From Alphaproteobacteria bacterium (GTDB lineage Bacteria; Pseudomonadota; Alphaproteobacteria; Rhizobiales; Rhizobiaceae): 64,000 nt of DNA. The stretch's first letter is position 1. Each line of letters starts with the position of its first letter. This document shows, piece after piece, positions 45,574 through 54,464 of this stretch. The stretch spans positions 1 to 64,000 of the forward strand of contig JAHJHT010000010.1 of assembly GCA_018823835.1 (NCBI GenBank), written 5' to 3'. Made by a program: the position numbers and the translations under genes. A model generated the notes under the pieces. It was not told where the DNA came from and did not search any database. It saw only the letters and a list, made by a program, of their open reading frames with translations.

Positions 45574-45620
45574 TGGCGGCCGTCAGAGCACCCGTCCCCG
45601 ACGCTGGACCAGGGGCGTGA

Positions 45621-46385
45621 CTAGTACCCGCTCGGGTCCTGCGCAGCAGTGGGGCGCTCAGGCCGGTCTGCGCCGCCCGGACCGGTTCGCTGCAGGCCCG
45701 ACCGCTGCCCGGAAAGGCCGCAGCTGCCACTGGCAAAGCCGTAGAAGCCGCGCGTCAGGCGCTGCCGCCCGGACAGGAACGGGAAGGCCCGGTCCGTACC
45801 CACCGACTGGAAGATGCTTCGGTCAACCTTGGCCGGATCGCTGATGCCGCCGCCGGGGGTTGCCACCACCACGTCGCAGCGGCGCCGTAACTCCTCGCAG
45901 CCATTCGCATCGCAGAATTGCGCAGCACCCTCAAGCAGCACCACGGAGGTGAGCCCGCCGGCGCCAACGAAGATATCGAGACGCGTGCCACGCACACCGA
46001 TAGTCCCGGCCGGCGTCACGATCTGGTAGGCCTCGGATTTCGACTTTCCGCTGATCCAGCGGAACGACCCGCGCGCCGCATTCAGGGTGAGCTGGTTGAA
46101 AGTCTTCGCATCGTCGAAGACGAACCGGTCGATGACGACCGAGGAGTTTCCGCCCACGGCGAACTTCGTGCCATCGCGGAAGGTGAACTCTCCAAGCCCG
46201 CTCTGCGAGGTGGTGATCCGCTCGTCGCGATAGACCGGAGACCTTATGGCGAGTGGGCCACTTCCTCCAGTCACCGCCGTCTTGATAAGGGTTGCCTGTC
46301 CCACCTCTTCCTGTGCGAAAGCCACCGATGTCGACAGGAGGACGACCGCTGCTGCAATAGCGCTCTTGTTTGCAAATCCGCTCAT
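45621..46385 (-). CDS. Secreted FecR-domain protein
   Basis: 254 residues from the ATG at 46385, preceded by GGAG with a six-base gap; an ATG at 46400 overlapping the porin stop is also in frame. A signal peptide (AIAAAVVLLSTSVAFA) leads into a FecR-type beta domain (TSQSGLGEFTFRDGTKFAVGGN, TPAGTIGVRGTRLDI). The tail is Gly/Arg-rich and low in structure, with Cys residues in NGCEELRRRC. No sigma-factor neighbour or inner-membrane helix, so it is not a classical FecR regulator. It follows the porin gene by 11 bp and may ride on its mRNA; a periplasmic binding or sensing role is possible. Confidence 0.82.
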   Translation of the reverse strand: MSGFANKSAIAAAVVLLSTSVAFAQEEVGQATLIKTAVTGGSGPLAIRSPVYRDERITTSQSGLGEFTFRDGTKFAVGGNSSVVIDRFVFDDAKTFNQLTLNAARGSFRWISGKSKSEAYQIVTPAGTIGVRGTRLDIFVGAGGLTSVVLLEGAAQFCDANGCEELRRRCDVVVATPGGGISDPAKVDRSIFQSVGTDRAFPFLSGRQRLTRGFYGFASGSCGLSGQRSGLQRTGPGGADRPERPTAAQDPSGY

Positions 46386-46396
46386 GCGAAGCTCCA

Positions 46397-47632
46397 TCAA
46401 CCGCCGAAATTCGCCTGGGCGCGGACGAAGAAGCCCCAGCTCTCGCTGGGAACCTTTCGATCGTCCCAGTATTCGTTCCAGGCTTGGAACTCGTCATTGA
46501 AACTGTCGATGTACGCAATCTCGGGCGTTATGACGAAATTCGGGACGATTTCGTAAGCGACGTTGGCCACGATGGCGAAATCTTCCATCTGGTCATAGGA
46601 GGCCTGGACGTTCAGGGTCGCCTTGTCGGTCAGCATGAACGAGCCGCCGGCCCAGACTGCCCAGTTGCCGCCCCAGGGTGCATAATAGTTCGGGCTGTCC
46701 TTGACAGCGAAATCATGAAGACCGGAACTATCGTAGTAGTAATCCCGTGAGAGATAGTCGCTATCGTAGCTCGACCATCCCGCCATTGCGAACAGCGCCA
46801 GCCTGTCGGTCGGATAGAAGTCGACACGCGCCTTGACGGCCCCCTCCTCCCAGACGGAATCGTAGCCCGCCACGAGCGACGCTCCGCCCCAGGCCCCCTG
46901 CCAGCCGACACCCGCGACCACATGCGGCACGTAGCTGTCGATCGTATAGAGATTGGGATCGCCGAAGGCCGGCACGAGGAAGGGCGCAACCAGGTCGCCG
47001 TCGCCGACTTCCAGCGCTATTGCCGCGCCGAAGCCGTCGTCATTGCCCCATCCATAGGCGAACTGGTGAGTTCCGTACGGTCCGTAGCCGATGATGTCGT
47101 CGTTGATGACGCCGCCGCCATAGCCCGTGAACGTCGAGAACAGCGAGTCGGTCTTGCCCACGCGAAAGCCGGCAAGCTCGATATAGGCATGCTCGATCGA
47201 CAGGTAGTCCGTCGTGTTCGTCAGGTTGAAGCTGTAGTAGTCTTCCTGGTCTGCGAAGGTTTCGTACTGGAAATTGATGGCCGCGTAGGTCCGCAAGGTA
47301 CCGAGTTCGGTCTCGGCGCGGGAATCGAGCCTCAACTGGAACCGCGCGCGCATGTCGTAGGTATCGTTGAGGTTGGGGTCGAACCGGAAGCCGGGATCGC
47401 TCTTGTCGGCAACATTCGTCAGCCCGAAGGCACCCGCCCCTACATCCATGCGGACGTATCCGCCGACCTTCAGGCAGGTCTCTGTTCCGGGAATGTAGTA
47501 AAAGCCGACGCCGTATGCCTCGCAGATACGGACATATTCCATCGGTTCGGGTTCGGCGACGACAACCGGATCGGCGGCGTGTGCCGCTGAAGTCAGAAGT
47601 GCTATACCAGTGCCGAACAGAAGCCTGTTCAT
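46397..47632 (-). CDS. Alphaproteobacterial porin (Omp2/PF02530 type)
   Basis: 411 residues. A signal peptide (LLFGTGIALLTSAAHA) is followed by YVRICEAYGVGFYYIPGTETCLKVGGYVRMDVGAG, the two-cysteine start found in Brucella Omp2 and rhizobial porins (read across two segments). Alternating beta strands rich in Tyr, Trp and Gly fill the rest, ending AQANFGG. It forms a general diffusion pore in the outer membrane. The start is the first ATG after a 356-bp gene-free stretch. Confidence 0.93.
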   Translation of the reverse strand: MNRLLFGTGIALLTSAAHAADPVVVAEPEPMEYVRICEAYGVGFYYIPGTETCLKVGGYVRMDVGAGAFGLTNVADKSDPGFRFDPNLNDTYDMRARFQLRLDSRAETELGTLRTYAAINFQYETFADQEDYYSFNLTNTTDYLSIEHAYIELAGFRVGKTDSLFSTFTGYGGGVINDDIIGYGPYGTHQFAYGWGNDDGFGAAIALEVGDGDLVAPFLVPAFGDPNLYTIDSYVPHVVAGVGWQGAWGGASLVAGYDSVWEEGAVKARVDFYPTDRLALFAMAGWSSYDSDYLSRDYYYDSSGLHDFAVKDSPNYYAPWGGNWAVWAGGSFMLTDKATLNVQASYDQMEDFAIVANVAYEIVPNFVITPEIAYIDSFNDEFQAWNEYWDDRKVPSESWGFFVRAQANFGG

Positions 47633-47988
47633 CAGGTACTCCCCATTTGCTCACACCCTGCTACCAGAACGAGCGCCGGTGAGCTATGGCATTTCGGCCA
47701 CAGGGGGCAGATTTGCTACCGCTGCGTAAGATCGGGGACCCGCGGTGTCACAGCAGTGACGGGTCTTCGTCACATGGCCAGCCGCCCGGGAACCGGCAGA
47801 TCTGCTGCCTGCCCGTGCCGTAAACTTGCCGACTGCAACCCTCGACCGGACCTCTACCGGAGGTTGCTGCAAGAACGCTGCCTGTTTCTTGGATTATTTT
47901 GGCCCCAGCGATTGCAAGGCCATCGCAGTACGCCCTAACCAGGGCCACCTGCCCAAACGGCGCCTAAGCCATTGCTTTCATTAAAGCG
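47633..47988. other. Gene-free stretch upstream of the porin
   Basis: About 356 bp between the porin start and the tRNA. It should hold the porin promoter and leader. Short open frames on both strands have no ribosome site or protein-like composition. I see no clear promoter or stable structure that I could vouch for. Confidence 0.6.
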
Positions 47989-48064
47989 TGGTGGGCCCGG
48001 AGGGACTCGAACCCCCAACCAAGCGGTTATGAGCCGCCGGCTCTGACCATTGAGCTACAGGCCC
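47989..48064 (-). tRNA. tRNA-Ile2 (anticodon CAU, lysidine-modified)
   Basis: The minus strand folds as a 76-nt cloverleaf. The acceptor stem pairs GGGCCTG with CGGGCCC, the D-arm contains GTAGCTC, the anticodon stem-loop is GCGGCTCATAACCGC and the T-arm contains GGTTCGAGTCC. The discriminator A and the CCA end are encoded. The anticodon is CAU, but the body resembles bacterial tRNA-Ile2 (AUA decoding) more than elongator or initiator Met. TilS is expected to modify the C34; this is inference from the overall sequence. Confidence 0.9.
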
Positions 48065-48279
48065 GCCTCGGCGCTGATTAGTGGGTTTTGACGGTCGGCA
48101 CAAGGCGCGGGCGCGATTGCCTCGCTTACGGCGATGGCGGCGTGCCGTTTTCCGGCAGGGCACTCCCTCAGGTTAGCCGGCTGGACAGCCGCGAACCGGC
48201 ATGGCAACGCCGCCAGCGCCGCAATCCATTCACAATCACGCGTTAATTCGCCGTGCAGATACTTCATCGGGAGACCTTC

Positions 48280-48990
48280 ATGAAACGTTCGATCCTCGCG
48301 CTAGGCCTCGCAGCCGCGCTCGCCCTGCCGACCCTTGCCAAGGCCGCCGAACCGGCACCGACCCCGCGCATCGTGGTGACCGGCGAGGGCTCCGCCGCCG
48401 TGGCGCCGGATCTCGCCATCCTGACGCTAAGCGTCATGCGCGAAGCAAAGACGGCGCGCGAGGCGCTCGATGCCAACAATGCCGCCATGACCGAGGTGAT
48501 CGAGGCGATCAAGCAGTTCGGCATCGCCGACCGCGACCTGCAGACGGCCGGCATCCAGATCAACCCGCGTTACAACTACAACAACAAGCCCGACGGCAGC
48601 CAGGAGGCCGAACTCGTCGCCTATCAGGTCACCAACACCCTGACGGTGCGCATCCGCGACCTGGTCAAGACAGGTGAGGTGCTAGACAAGGCGGTTTCGC
48701 TCGGCGTCAACCAGGGCGGCAGCATCGCCTTTGCCAATGAAGACCCCAAGGCCGTCCTTGAGGAAGCGCGCAGGAAGGCGGTCGAGAACGCTATGGCCAA
48801 GGCCCGCACCCTGAGCGATGCCGCCGGCGTCGAGCTGGGTCGCGTGCTGGAGATCTCGGACCAGACCTACAACAGCCAGCCGATGCCGATCGAGGCCAAG
48901 GCCTTCGATGCGCGCGCCGGCGCGGTGCCGGTACAGGCCGGCGAGAATGCCTACAATGTGCAGGTCAATATAACTTTCGAGCTGAAATAG
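48280..48990 (+). CDS. SIMPL-domain (DUF541) periplasmic protein, BP26/Omp28-like
   Basis: 236 residues from the ATG at 48280, with GGGAG upstream. A signal peptide (ILALGLAAALALPTLAKA) is followed by IVVTGEGSAAVAPDLAILTLSV, TAGIQINPRYNYNN and VQVNITFELK. These match the SIMPL family, whose Brucella member BP26/Omp28 is a periplasmic antigen forming a ring-like oligomer. Function in envelope stress is suspected but not settled. A strong hairpin lies about 50 bp downstream. Confidence 0.92.
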   Translation: MKRSILALGLAAALALPTLAKAAEPAPTPRIVVTGEGSAAVAPDLAILTLSVMREAKTAREALDANNAAMTEVIEAIKQFGIADRDLQTAGIQINPRYNYNNKPDGSQEAELVAYQVTNTLTVRIRDLVKTGEVLDKAVSLGVNQGGSIAFANEDPKAVLEEARRKAVENAMAKARTLSDAAGVELGRVLEISDQTYNSQPMPIEAKAFDARAGAVPVQAGENAYNVQVNITFELK

Positions 48991-49037
48991 CTTTTCGAGC
49001 CGGGCAGCAGTCCCGCCGGCGGCCAGCCCCCAGACAG

Positions 49038-49074
49038 AAAAAACCCCGGAGAAGCGATTCTCCGGGGTTTTCTT
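49038..49074. terminator. Bidirectional intrinsic terminator
   Basis: Stem AACCCCGGAGAA, loop GCGA, stem TTCTCCGGGGTT, with an A-run on the left and a T-run on the right. It can stop the SIMPL gene on the plus strand and the small secreted-protein gene on the minus strand. Confidence 0.92.
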
Positions 49075-49096
49075 GTTGGCCTGATGGCGGTTCGGA

Positions 49097-49465
49097 TTAC
49101 CAGCGAACGATCGGGCAATGTCCGGCGCGGCCGAAGGTCAGGTGGACGCGGCGACCGTGCTTGCGGCCTGCGACCTCGATGGTACGGCGATCGACGTCGA
49201 CGACGCGGGCACGGCGAACGCCCATCCGCTCGGCCTTGTTGACCGCCCGGTGCGGCGTGCAGGCGCGGTAATCGCGGCGGTCGTAGCGGTTGTGACGGTA
49301 GTGGGCGCCATCGCGGCCGCCGACATAGATGCCGACGCCGGCGTCGCGGTGGCTGCCGCCGAAGTTGAGGTAGAGGCCGTCGGCCTGGGCTGCTGCCGGC
49401 ATCGCGGCGATGGCGCCGAGGCCGATCACGGCGGAAAGGGCGGCGGTCCTGAGCTTGCTGAACAT
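49097..49465 (-). CDS. Small secreted basic protein of unknown function
   Basis: 122 residues from the ATG at 49465, chosen because AGGAG lies seven bases ahead; an ATG two codons upstream is too close to that site. A signal peptide (LSAVIGLGAIAAMPAAAQA) precedes a short, Arg/His/Tyr/Gly-rich mature part with GGRDGAHYRHNRYDRRDYRAC and a hydrophobic C-terminus (CPIVRW), two cysteines that may pair. Similar short secreted proteins are common in rhizobia, with no known role. Ends at a shared terminator. Confidence 0.72.
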   Translation of the reverse strand: MFSKLRTAALSAVIGLGAIAAMPAAAQADGLYLNFGGSHRDAGVGIYVGGRDGAHYRHNRYDRRDYRACTPHRAVNKAERMGVRRARVVDVDRRTIEVAGRKHGRRVHLTFGRAGHCPIVRW

Positions 49466-49612
49466 GGTCATTCTCCTGGTTGCGGGTCAAATGGGCGTCG
49501 CCGAGGCGATGGAGGGAGAATGCTCCGGTCAGGCTGAACCGGGCGCGAACCGCACATTCATTTTCGGTTCATTCGCCAAGTGACTGTTCGCAAGGCCAAA
49601 TTGCCGCGGCGG

Positions 49613-50068
49613 CTACGGCTCCTCCTCGAGCATGTGCTCGAGGTAATCCTCCGGTTCGCCCATCTCCGCCTCTGAGGCAGTGACGCGGCCGCGCATCGAG
49701 ACGCCCGCCAGGTGCACGCTGTCGGGATCGCCCGAAACCAGCGGATGCCAGTCGAAAAGGTCGCGCCCCTCGGCGACCAGCCGGTAAGCGCAGGTGCCGG
49801 GCAGCCAGGCGATGGTGCGCACATTGGCGGGTGTCAGACCGACGCAGTCCTGCACGACGGCAAGCCGGTTCGGGTAGTCGCGACAACGGCAGGTCCCTGC
49901 GTCGAACAGCCGGCAGCCGACGCTGGTGAAGTAGATATCACCCGTGTCTTCGTCCTCTAGCTTGGACAGGCAGCATTTGCCGCAGCCATCGCAAAGCGAC
50001 TCCCATTCGGAAGCGCTCATCTCCTCCAGCGACTTGGTTTTCCAGAAGGGCTCGGCCATGGCCGGCAT
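49613..50068 (-). CDS. YcgN/UPF0260 family cysteine-cluster protein
   Basis: 151 residues from the ATG at 50068; the ATG three codons later is an alternative. A cysteine cluster C-x2-C-x2-CC in [18 protein letters not shown] and further Cys in [17 protein letters not shown] match YcgN of E. coli over nearly the full length (also [12 protein letters not shown] and DWHPLVSG). The cysteines probably bind zinc or Fe-S. Role unknown. It is divergent from the OmpA-family gene. Confidence 0.92.
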   Translation of the reverse strand: MPAMAEPFWKTKSLEEMSASEWESLCDGCGKCCLSKLEDEDTGDIYFTSVGCRLFDAGTCRCRDYPNRLAVVQDCVGLTPANVRTIAWLPGTCAYRLVAEGRDLFDWHPLVSGDPDSVHLAGVSMRGRVTASEAEMGEPEDYLEHMLEEEP

Positions 50069-50271
50069 GTGAGCCCTGCGGCGCCGAAGGTCAAGCATCG
50101 TCCATCCGCGATTTCCGTGCCGGCCGCTGCGAATTCCGCGATCCGGACATGATCCCGCCGTGAAACTGGCCGACTGAAGCTCGAAACCCGTACGACAGGG
50201 CGATCCGGAACAAAAGCGCCGGCCAGTCTGTTTTGGGACCGATGGGACATCCACCAAGGAGAATAAGAACG

Positions 50272-52059
50272 ATGAAACGCCAACCAAGGATACTGGCCGG
50301 CACGGCGCTTGGCCTGCTGATGGCCTCTGCGCCACTGGGTGCCTATCCGCTGCAGGGAGCCCAGCCGTTCAACGCTGCATCGAGAAGCGCCACCCTTCGC
50401 CCGATCCTCGCCCAGACCGAGTGTCTGGAGGGCGAGACGGCTGAGGATTGCGCAGCCCGCGCGCAGCAGCAGCCGGCAGAGGAAGCCGCACCGGCAGAAG
50501 AACCCGCGGCTCCCGCCGAGGAGGCGCCGCCTGCCGAGCAGGCAGTGCCTGAACAGCCAGCACCTGAGCCACAGGCAGCCCCCGAGCCCGAACCCGCCCC
50601 GGCTCCGGCGGAAGAGCCCGCGCCTGCAGAACAGGCAGCTCCCGAGCAGCCAGCGCCCGAGGCAGTCGAGCCCGAGGCGCCCGCTGCAGAGCAGCCGGCC
50701 GAAGCGCCAGCCGCCGAGCAGCCTGCACAGGAGGCTCAGCCCGAAAAGCCGAAGAAGCGCGACCGCAAGCCGGCCGCCGAACAGCCTGCAGAGGCAACGC
50801 CTCCGGCCGAGCAGCCGGCGCAGGCTCCTGCAGATTCCGGCCAGCCGGCCGCTGCGCCTGCCGAGGCTGAACAGCCAGCACAGGCGCCTGTCGAGCCAGA
50901 ACAGCCTGCCGAGGCCGGTGAACCCATGCCGGAACAGCAGCCCGCACAGGCCGGCGAGGCACCTGAAAATCCTGACGCTGCGCCATTGTTGGACAGCCAG
51001 AAGGAGGAACCGCGCAAGGGTGGCCGTAAGAACCAGCAGGCAGCCCAGCCCGAGCCTGTGGACCAGGGTCCCCCGCCGGAAAGCGACGCCGCGGCGACCG
51101 AAGCCGCACAGCCGGAGAAGATCGAGACGGTCACCCGCGAGAAGGGCAAGCGTATCGATCGCGAGGAAGAGGGACGGCGCAAGCGCGAACGTCCGGAAGG
51201 CGTCGATGTGCTCCGCGAGATCGGCAACCGGTTGATCATCGAACTCGGCAATCAGGTGATCGTCGAGAGCGATGACAGGGAGCGCATGCGCCGCGGTGCC
51301 CGCGACGTCTATTACGAGGAACTGCCGCGAGGCCGCACGCGTGAAACCATCGTTCGGGAGAACGGCGTGCGGATCGTGACCATCCGTGACCGCTATGGCG
51401 ACGTCATCCGTCGCTCGCGCATCACGCCGGATGGCCGCGAATACGTGCTCGTCTATGTCGAGGAGGACAATTACGACCGCGTTCGCGACTGGCGCGATCC
51501 CGGCGATGACCTGCCGCCGATGCGCCTCAACATCCCGCGCCGGCAGTACATCCTGGAATCCGAGTATGTCGACGGTCCTGAAGACTACTACGACTTCCTT
51601 GAGCAGCCGCCGGTCGAGAAGGTCCAGCGCCTCTATTCGATCGACGAGGTCAAGCGCTCGGCCCGCGTCCGCGACATCGCCCGGCGCGTCGATCTCGACA
51701 CGCTGACCTTCGAGTTCGGGTCGGCAACCATCCCCGATAGCGAGATCGCCAAGCTGGAAGGCGTTGCCACTGCCATGGGAAGGCTGCTGGAGAAGAACCC
51801 GGCCGAAACCTTCCTGATCGAGGGCCATACCGACGCGGTCGGTTCCGACACGGCCAACCTCGCTCTGTCCGACAGGCGGGCGGAAGCCGTCGCCGAGGCT
51901 CTGTCCAACGTTTTCGACATCCCGCCGGAGAATCTCGCTCCGCAGGGCTATGGCGAACGCTACCTGAAGGTGAAGACGGAAGCCCCCGAGCGCCAGAACC
52001 GACGTGTCGCCATTCGGCGCATCACGCCTCTGGTGGCCCCGGTCGCCAGCGCCAACTGA
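50272..52059 (+). CDS. OmpA-family protein with long Pro/Ala/Glu-rich linker
   Basis: 595 residues from the ATG at 50272, with AAGGAG upstream. Signal peptide ([18 protein letters not shown]), then from about residue 60 to 290 a low-complexity stretch of Pro, Ala, Glu and Gln, a Lys/Arg/Glu-rich segment to about 330, a conserved middle part ([22 protein letters not shown]), and a C-terminal OmpA domain at about 480-590 ([27 protein letters not shown]). The OmpA domain should grip peptidoglycan; the linker could span the periplasm. A clean terminator follows. Confidence 0.9.
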   Translation: MKRQPRILAGTALGLLMASAPLGAYPLQGAQPFNAASRSATLRPILAQTECLEGETAEDCAARAQQQPAEEAAPAEEPAAPAEEAPPAEQAVPEQPAPEPQAAPEPEPAPAPAEEPAPAEQAAPEQPAPEAVEPEAPAAEQPAEAPAAEQPAQEAQPEKPKKRDRKPAAEQPAEATPPAEQPAQAPADSGQPAAAPAEAEQPAQAPVEPEQPAEAGEPMPEQQPAQAGEAPENPDAAPLLDSQKEEPRKGGRKNQQAAQPEPVDQGPPPESDAAATEAAQPEKIETVTREKGKRIDREEEGRRKRERPEGVDVLREIGNRLIIELGNQVIVESDDRERMRRGARDVYYEELPRGRTRETIVRENGVRIVTIRDRYGDVIRRSRITPDGREYVLVYVEEDNYDRVRDWRDPGDDLPPMRLNIPRRQYILESEYVDGPEDYYDFLEQPPVEKVQRLYSIDEVKRSARVRDIARRVDLDTLTFEFGSATIPDSEIAKLEGVATAMGRLLEKNPAETFLIEGHTDAVGSDTANLALSDRRAEAVAEALSNVFDIPPENLAPQGYGERYLKVKTEAPERQNRRVAIRRITPLVAPVASAN

Positions 52060-52174
52060 CGGTCACGATCCCGCGACCTTGCCGAATAGGCATTGATTCG
52101 CGGGATCAAAGCCGCCATCTTCATGGCGTATTGGGTCCCTGCCCCGTTTCGCAGCAAGCGGGACGACTACCAAG

Positions 52175-52206
52175 AACCCGACCGGTCAGACCGGTCGGGT
52201 TTTTTG
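52175..52206 (+). terminator. Intrinsic terminator after the OmpA-family gene
   Basis: Perfect 12-bp stem AACCCGACCGGT, loop CAG, ACCGGTCGGGTT, followed by a T-run. About 115 bp after the stop codon. Confidence 0.92.
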
Positions 52207-52322
52207 TTGACCGGAGGACCGAGGTGAGGCGGAATCGGTTTGTCAACGAAACAGGCTAAGCGCTTGACTTGAATCAACTGCAGGCGGTCTGAAGGGCCAT
52301 ATGCTTGTGGGCGGGAGGCAGC

Positions 52323-54464
52323 ATGAATCCACCTACCGGCGCGACCCCGCTGATCGCACTCCATGCGGTTGCGATAGACACCGAAACGACGGGCCTGGAC
52401 ACCACGACCGCTCGCATCGTCCAGATTGGTGCTGTTTCGCTGTTTGGCGCCGAGAAGATCGACGACGCGCCGCTCGACCTGCTGGTCGATCCCGGCCTTC
52501 CCATTCCAGAGGCTTCCTCGAAGATCCACGGCATCACTGATCCGATGGTTAAGGGCGCGCCAAAATTCGCCGTCGCGGCCGACACGCTGAAGGACTACAT
52601 TGCCGGCCGCATTGTGATCGGCCATTCGATTGGCTTCGATCTCACCGTGCTGGAACATGAAAGCCGCCGTGCACACATGGCATGGCAGAAGCCGCGTTCG
52701 CTCTGCGTCAGGTTGCTGGCGGCGGCACTGCGCCCCGGACTGCCTGACCTGTCGCTCGACGCGATCGCCACCTGGCTCGGCATCTCGATCACCGGCCGCC
52801 ATTCGGCGCTCGGCGATGCGCGGGCGGCTGCGGAGATTTTTGTCGCGCTGATCCCGAAACTGCACCAGCGCGGCATCCGCACGCTCGCCGAAGCGGAGGT
52901 GGCCTGTCTGGCGCTGAGGGCGGAGCTCGAGAGCGGCGACCGCGCCGGCTGGGTGGAGCCGGTCAACCGGCCTGCCATACCGGCTTTCCAGGTTGTCGAT
53001 CCCTTTGCCTACCGCAATCGGGTGAGCGACGTGATGGGCCAGCCGCCTGTCGTGGTCCCATCGAGTGCGCAGGCCCGTGACGTCATAACCGAGATGGTCA
53101 GCCGCCGCATCAGCACCGCCTTTGTGTCCGACGCCGGCCAGCCCGGCAGGCCGCTCGCCGAATACGGCATCGTCACCGAGCGCGATGTCATGCGCCAGAT
53201 TGCCGCCGGCGGCGACAGCGCGCTCGACCTCACGGTCGGCGAGTTCGCCTCGCGGCCCTTGGTTTCCATCCGCGCCGCCGCTTTTGTCTACCGTGCCATC
53301 GGCCGCATGGACCGGATGAATATCCGCCATTTGGCCGTCCACGACGAACGCGGCAACCTCACCGGCATCGTCTCGGCCCGCGACCTCCTGAAATTGCGCG
53401 CCAGCGCGGCCGTCAATCTCGACGACGCCCTGCAGGACGCCGCCGCACCGGCCGAACTGGCGGCCGCTTGGGCGACGCTTCCCGCCGTGGCGCGCGCGCT
53501 GGTGGCGGAGGATATAGACGCCCGCATCATTTCGGAGATCGTCAGCGAGGAACTTTGCGCGGTGACGCGGCGCGCCGCCGTCCTTGCCGAGCGCGAAATG
53601 CTCGCCGCCGGGCGAGGCGCCCCGCCCTGCCCCTACGCTGTGCTCGTTCTGGGGTCCGGCGGTCGCGGCGAAAGCCTGCTCGCCGCCGATCAGGACAATG
53701 CCATCGTCTTCGCCGAGGGCGAACCGGGCGGCGAAAATGACCTCTGGTTCGCCGCGCTGGGCGAACGCATCGCCGACCTGCTCGACATGGCCGGCGTGCC
53801 CTACTGCAAGGGCGGGGTGATGGCCAAGACCCCCGAGTTCCGCGGCAGCCTTGAGGTCTGGAAGGTGCGTGTTGCCGACTGGGTGCGGCATTCACGGCCG
53901 CAGGACCTGCTCAATGTCGACATCTTCTTCGACATGCGGGCCGTCCACGGCGACACTGCGCTATCGGATGCCCTGTTCGATCATGCCTGCGACCTCGGCC
54001 ACGCTGAGCCGAGCTTCGCCAAGATGCTCGGCGAGAGTATTGTCCGGGGCGAGCCCTTCACCCTGCTCGGCGGTTTCCGGCACGAGGAAGGCCGCATCGA
54101 CCTGAAGAAATACGGGCTGTTTCCCATTGTTGCCGCGGCTCGGACACTGGCGATCCGCCACGACGTGCGCGCCCGCGGCACCAAGGGCCGCCTGCAAGGG
54201 CTGCTGGAACTCGGCATCGGCGGCGACGCCGACATACTGAGCTGGCTGACCGGTCACTCGTTCCTGCTGTCGCTGATGCTTTCCCAGCAGACGGCAGACC
54301 TCAACGAGGGAATTCCCGTCTCGAACAGGATCGAGACGGGAAAACTGGACCATGCGACCCGCGCAAGGCTGAAATCGGTGCTGAAAACCCTGCAGCATGT
54401 GCCGGAGGTGGTGCGCAGCCTGATGTTCGCTACCCCCCAGACCGAGGCTAGTATTTCCCCGTGA
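52323..54464 (+). CDS. Fusion: DnaQ-like exonuclease, CBS pair and DUF294 nucleotidyltransferase
   Basis: 713 residues from the ATG at 52323, which has GGGAGG in front. Residues about 12-180: DEDDh 3'-5' exonuclease, with Asp19 and Glu21 in AIDTETTGLD, IGHSIGFDLTVLEHE and HSALGDARAAAEIF. About 240-365: two CBS modules (DVITEMVSRRISTAFVSD, IVTERDVMRQIA, LTGIVSARDLLK), which usually sense adenosyl compounds. About 425-560: nucleotidyltransferase with GSGGRGESLLAADQDNAIVF. About 570-700: DUF294 C-terminal part. Without the exonuclease this is the architecture of GlnD-like DUF294 proteins. No single role is known; a nucleotide-sensing regulator with a nuclease head is inferred. Confidence 0.92.
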   Translation: MNPPTGATPLIALHAVAIDTETTGLDTTTARIVQIGAVSLFGAEKIDDAPLDLLVDPGLPIPEASSKIHGITDPMVKGAPKFAVAADTLKDYIAGRIVIGHSIGFDLTVLEHESRRAHMAWQKPRSLCVRLLAAALRPGLPDLSLDAIATWLGISITGRHSALGDARAAAEIFVALIPKLHQRGIRTLAEAEVACLALRAELESGDRAGWVEPVNRPAIPAFQVVDPFAYRNRVSDVMGQPPVVVPSSAQARDVITEMVSRRISTAFVSDAGQPGRPLAEYGIVTERDVMRQIAAGGDSALDLTVGEFASRPLVSIRAAAFVYRAIGRMDRMNIRHLAVHDERGNLTGIVSARDLLKLRASAAVNLDDALQDAAAPAELAAAWATLPAVARALVAEDIDARIISEIVSEELCAVTRRAAVLAEREMLAAGRGAPPCPYAVLVLGSGGRGESLLAADQDNAIVFAEGEPGGENDLWFAALGERIADLLDMAGVPYCKGGVMAKTPEFRGSLEVWKVRVADWVRHSRPQDLLNVDIFFDMRAVHGDTALSDALFDHACDLGHAEPSFAKMLGESIVRGEPFTLLGGFRHEEGRIDLKKYGLFPIVAAARTLAIRHDVRARGTKGRLQGLLELGIGGDADILSWLTGHSFLLSLMLSQQTADLNEGIPVSNRIETGKLDHATRARLKSVLKTLQHVPEVVRSLMFATPQTEASISP

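Noticed and set aside
47981..48163. Small 60-codon frame over the tRNA
   Set aside because: It is the usual false frame that arises across a tRNA gene; the cloverleaf explains the sequence.
50017..51828. Minus-strand frame of about 600 codons opposite the OmpA-family gene
   Set aside because: Gly/Leu/Arg-rich mirror of the Pro/Ala/Glu linker. It also crosses the YcgN start region. No protein family.
52167..53891. Long minus-strand frame opposite the exonuclease fusion
   Set aside because: Shadow frame with no conserved motif; the opposite strand has intact exonuclease, CBS and transferase motifs.
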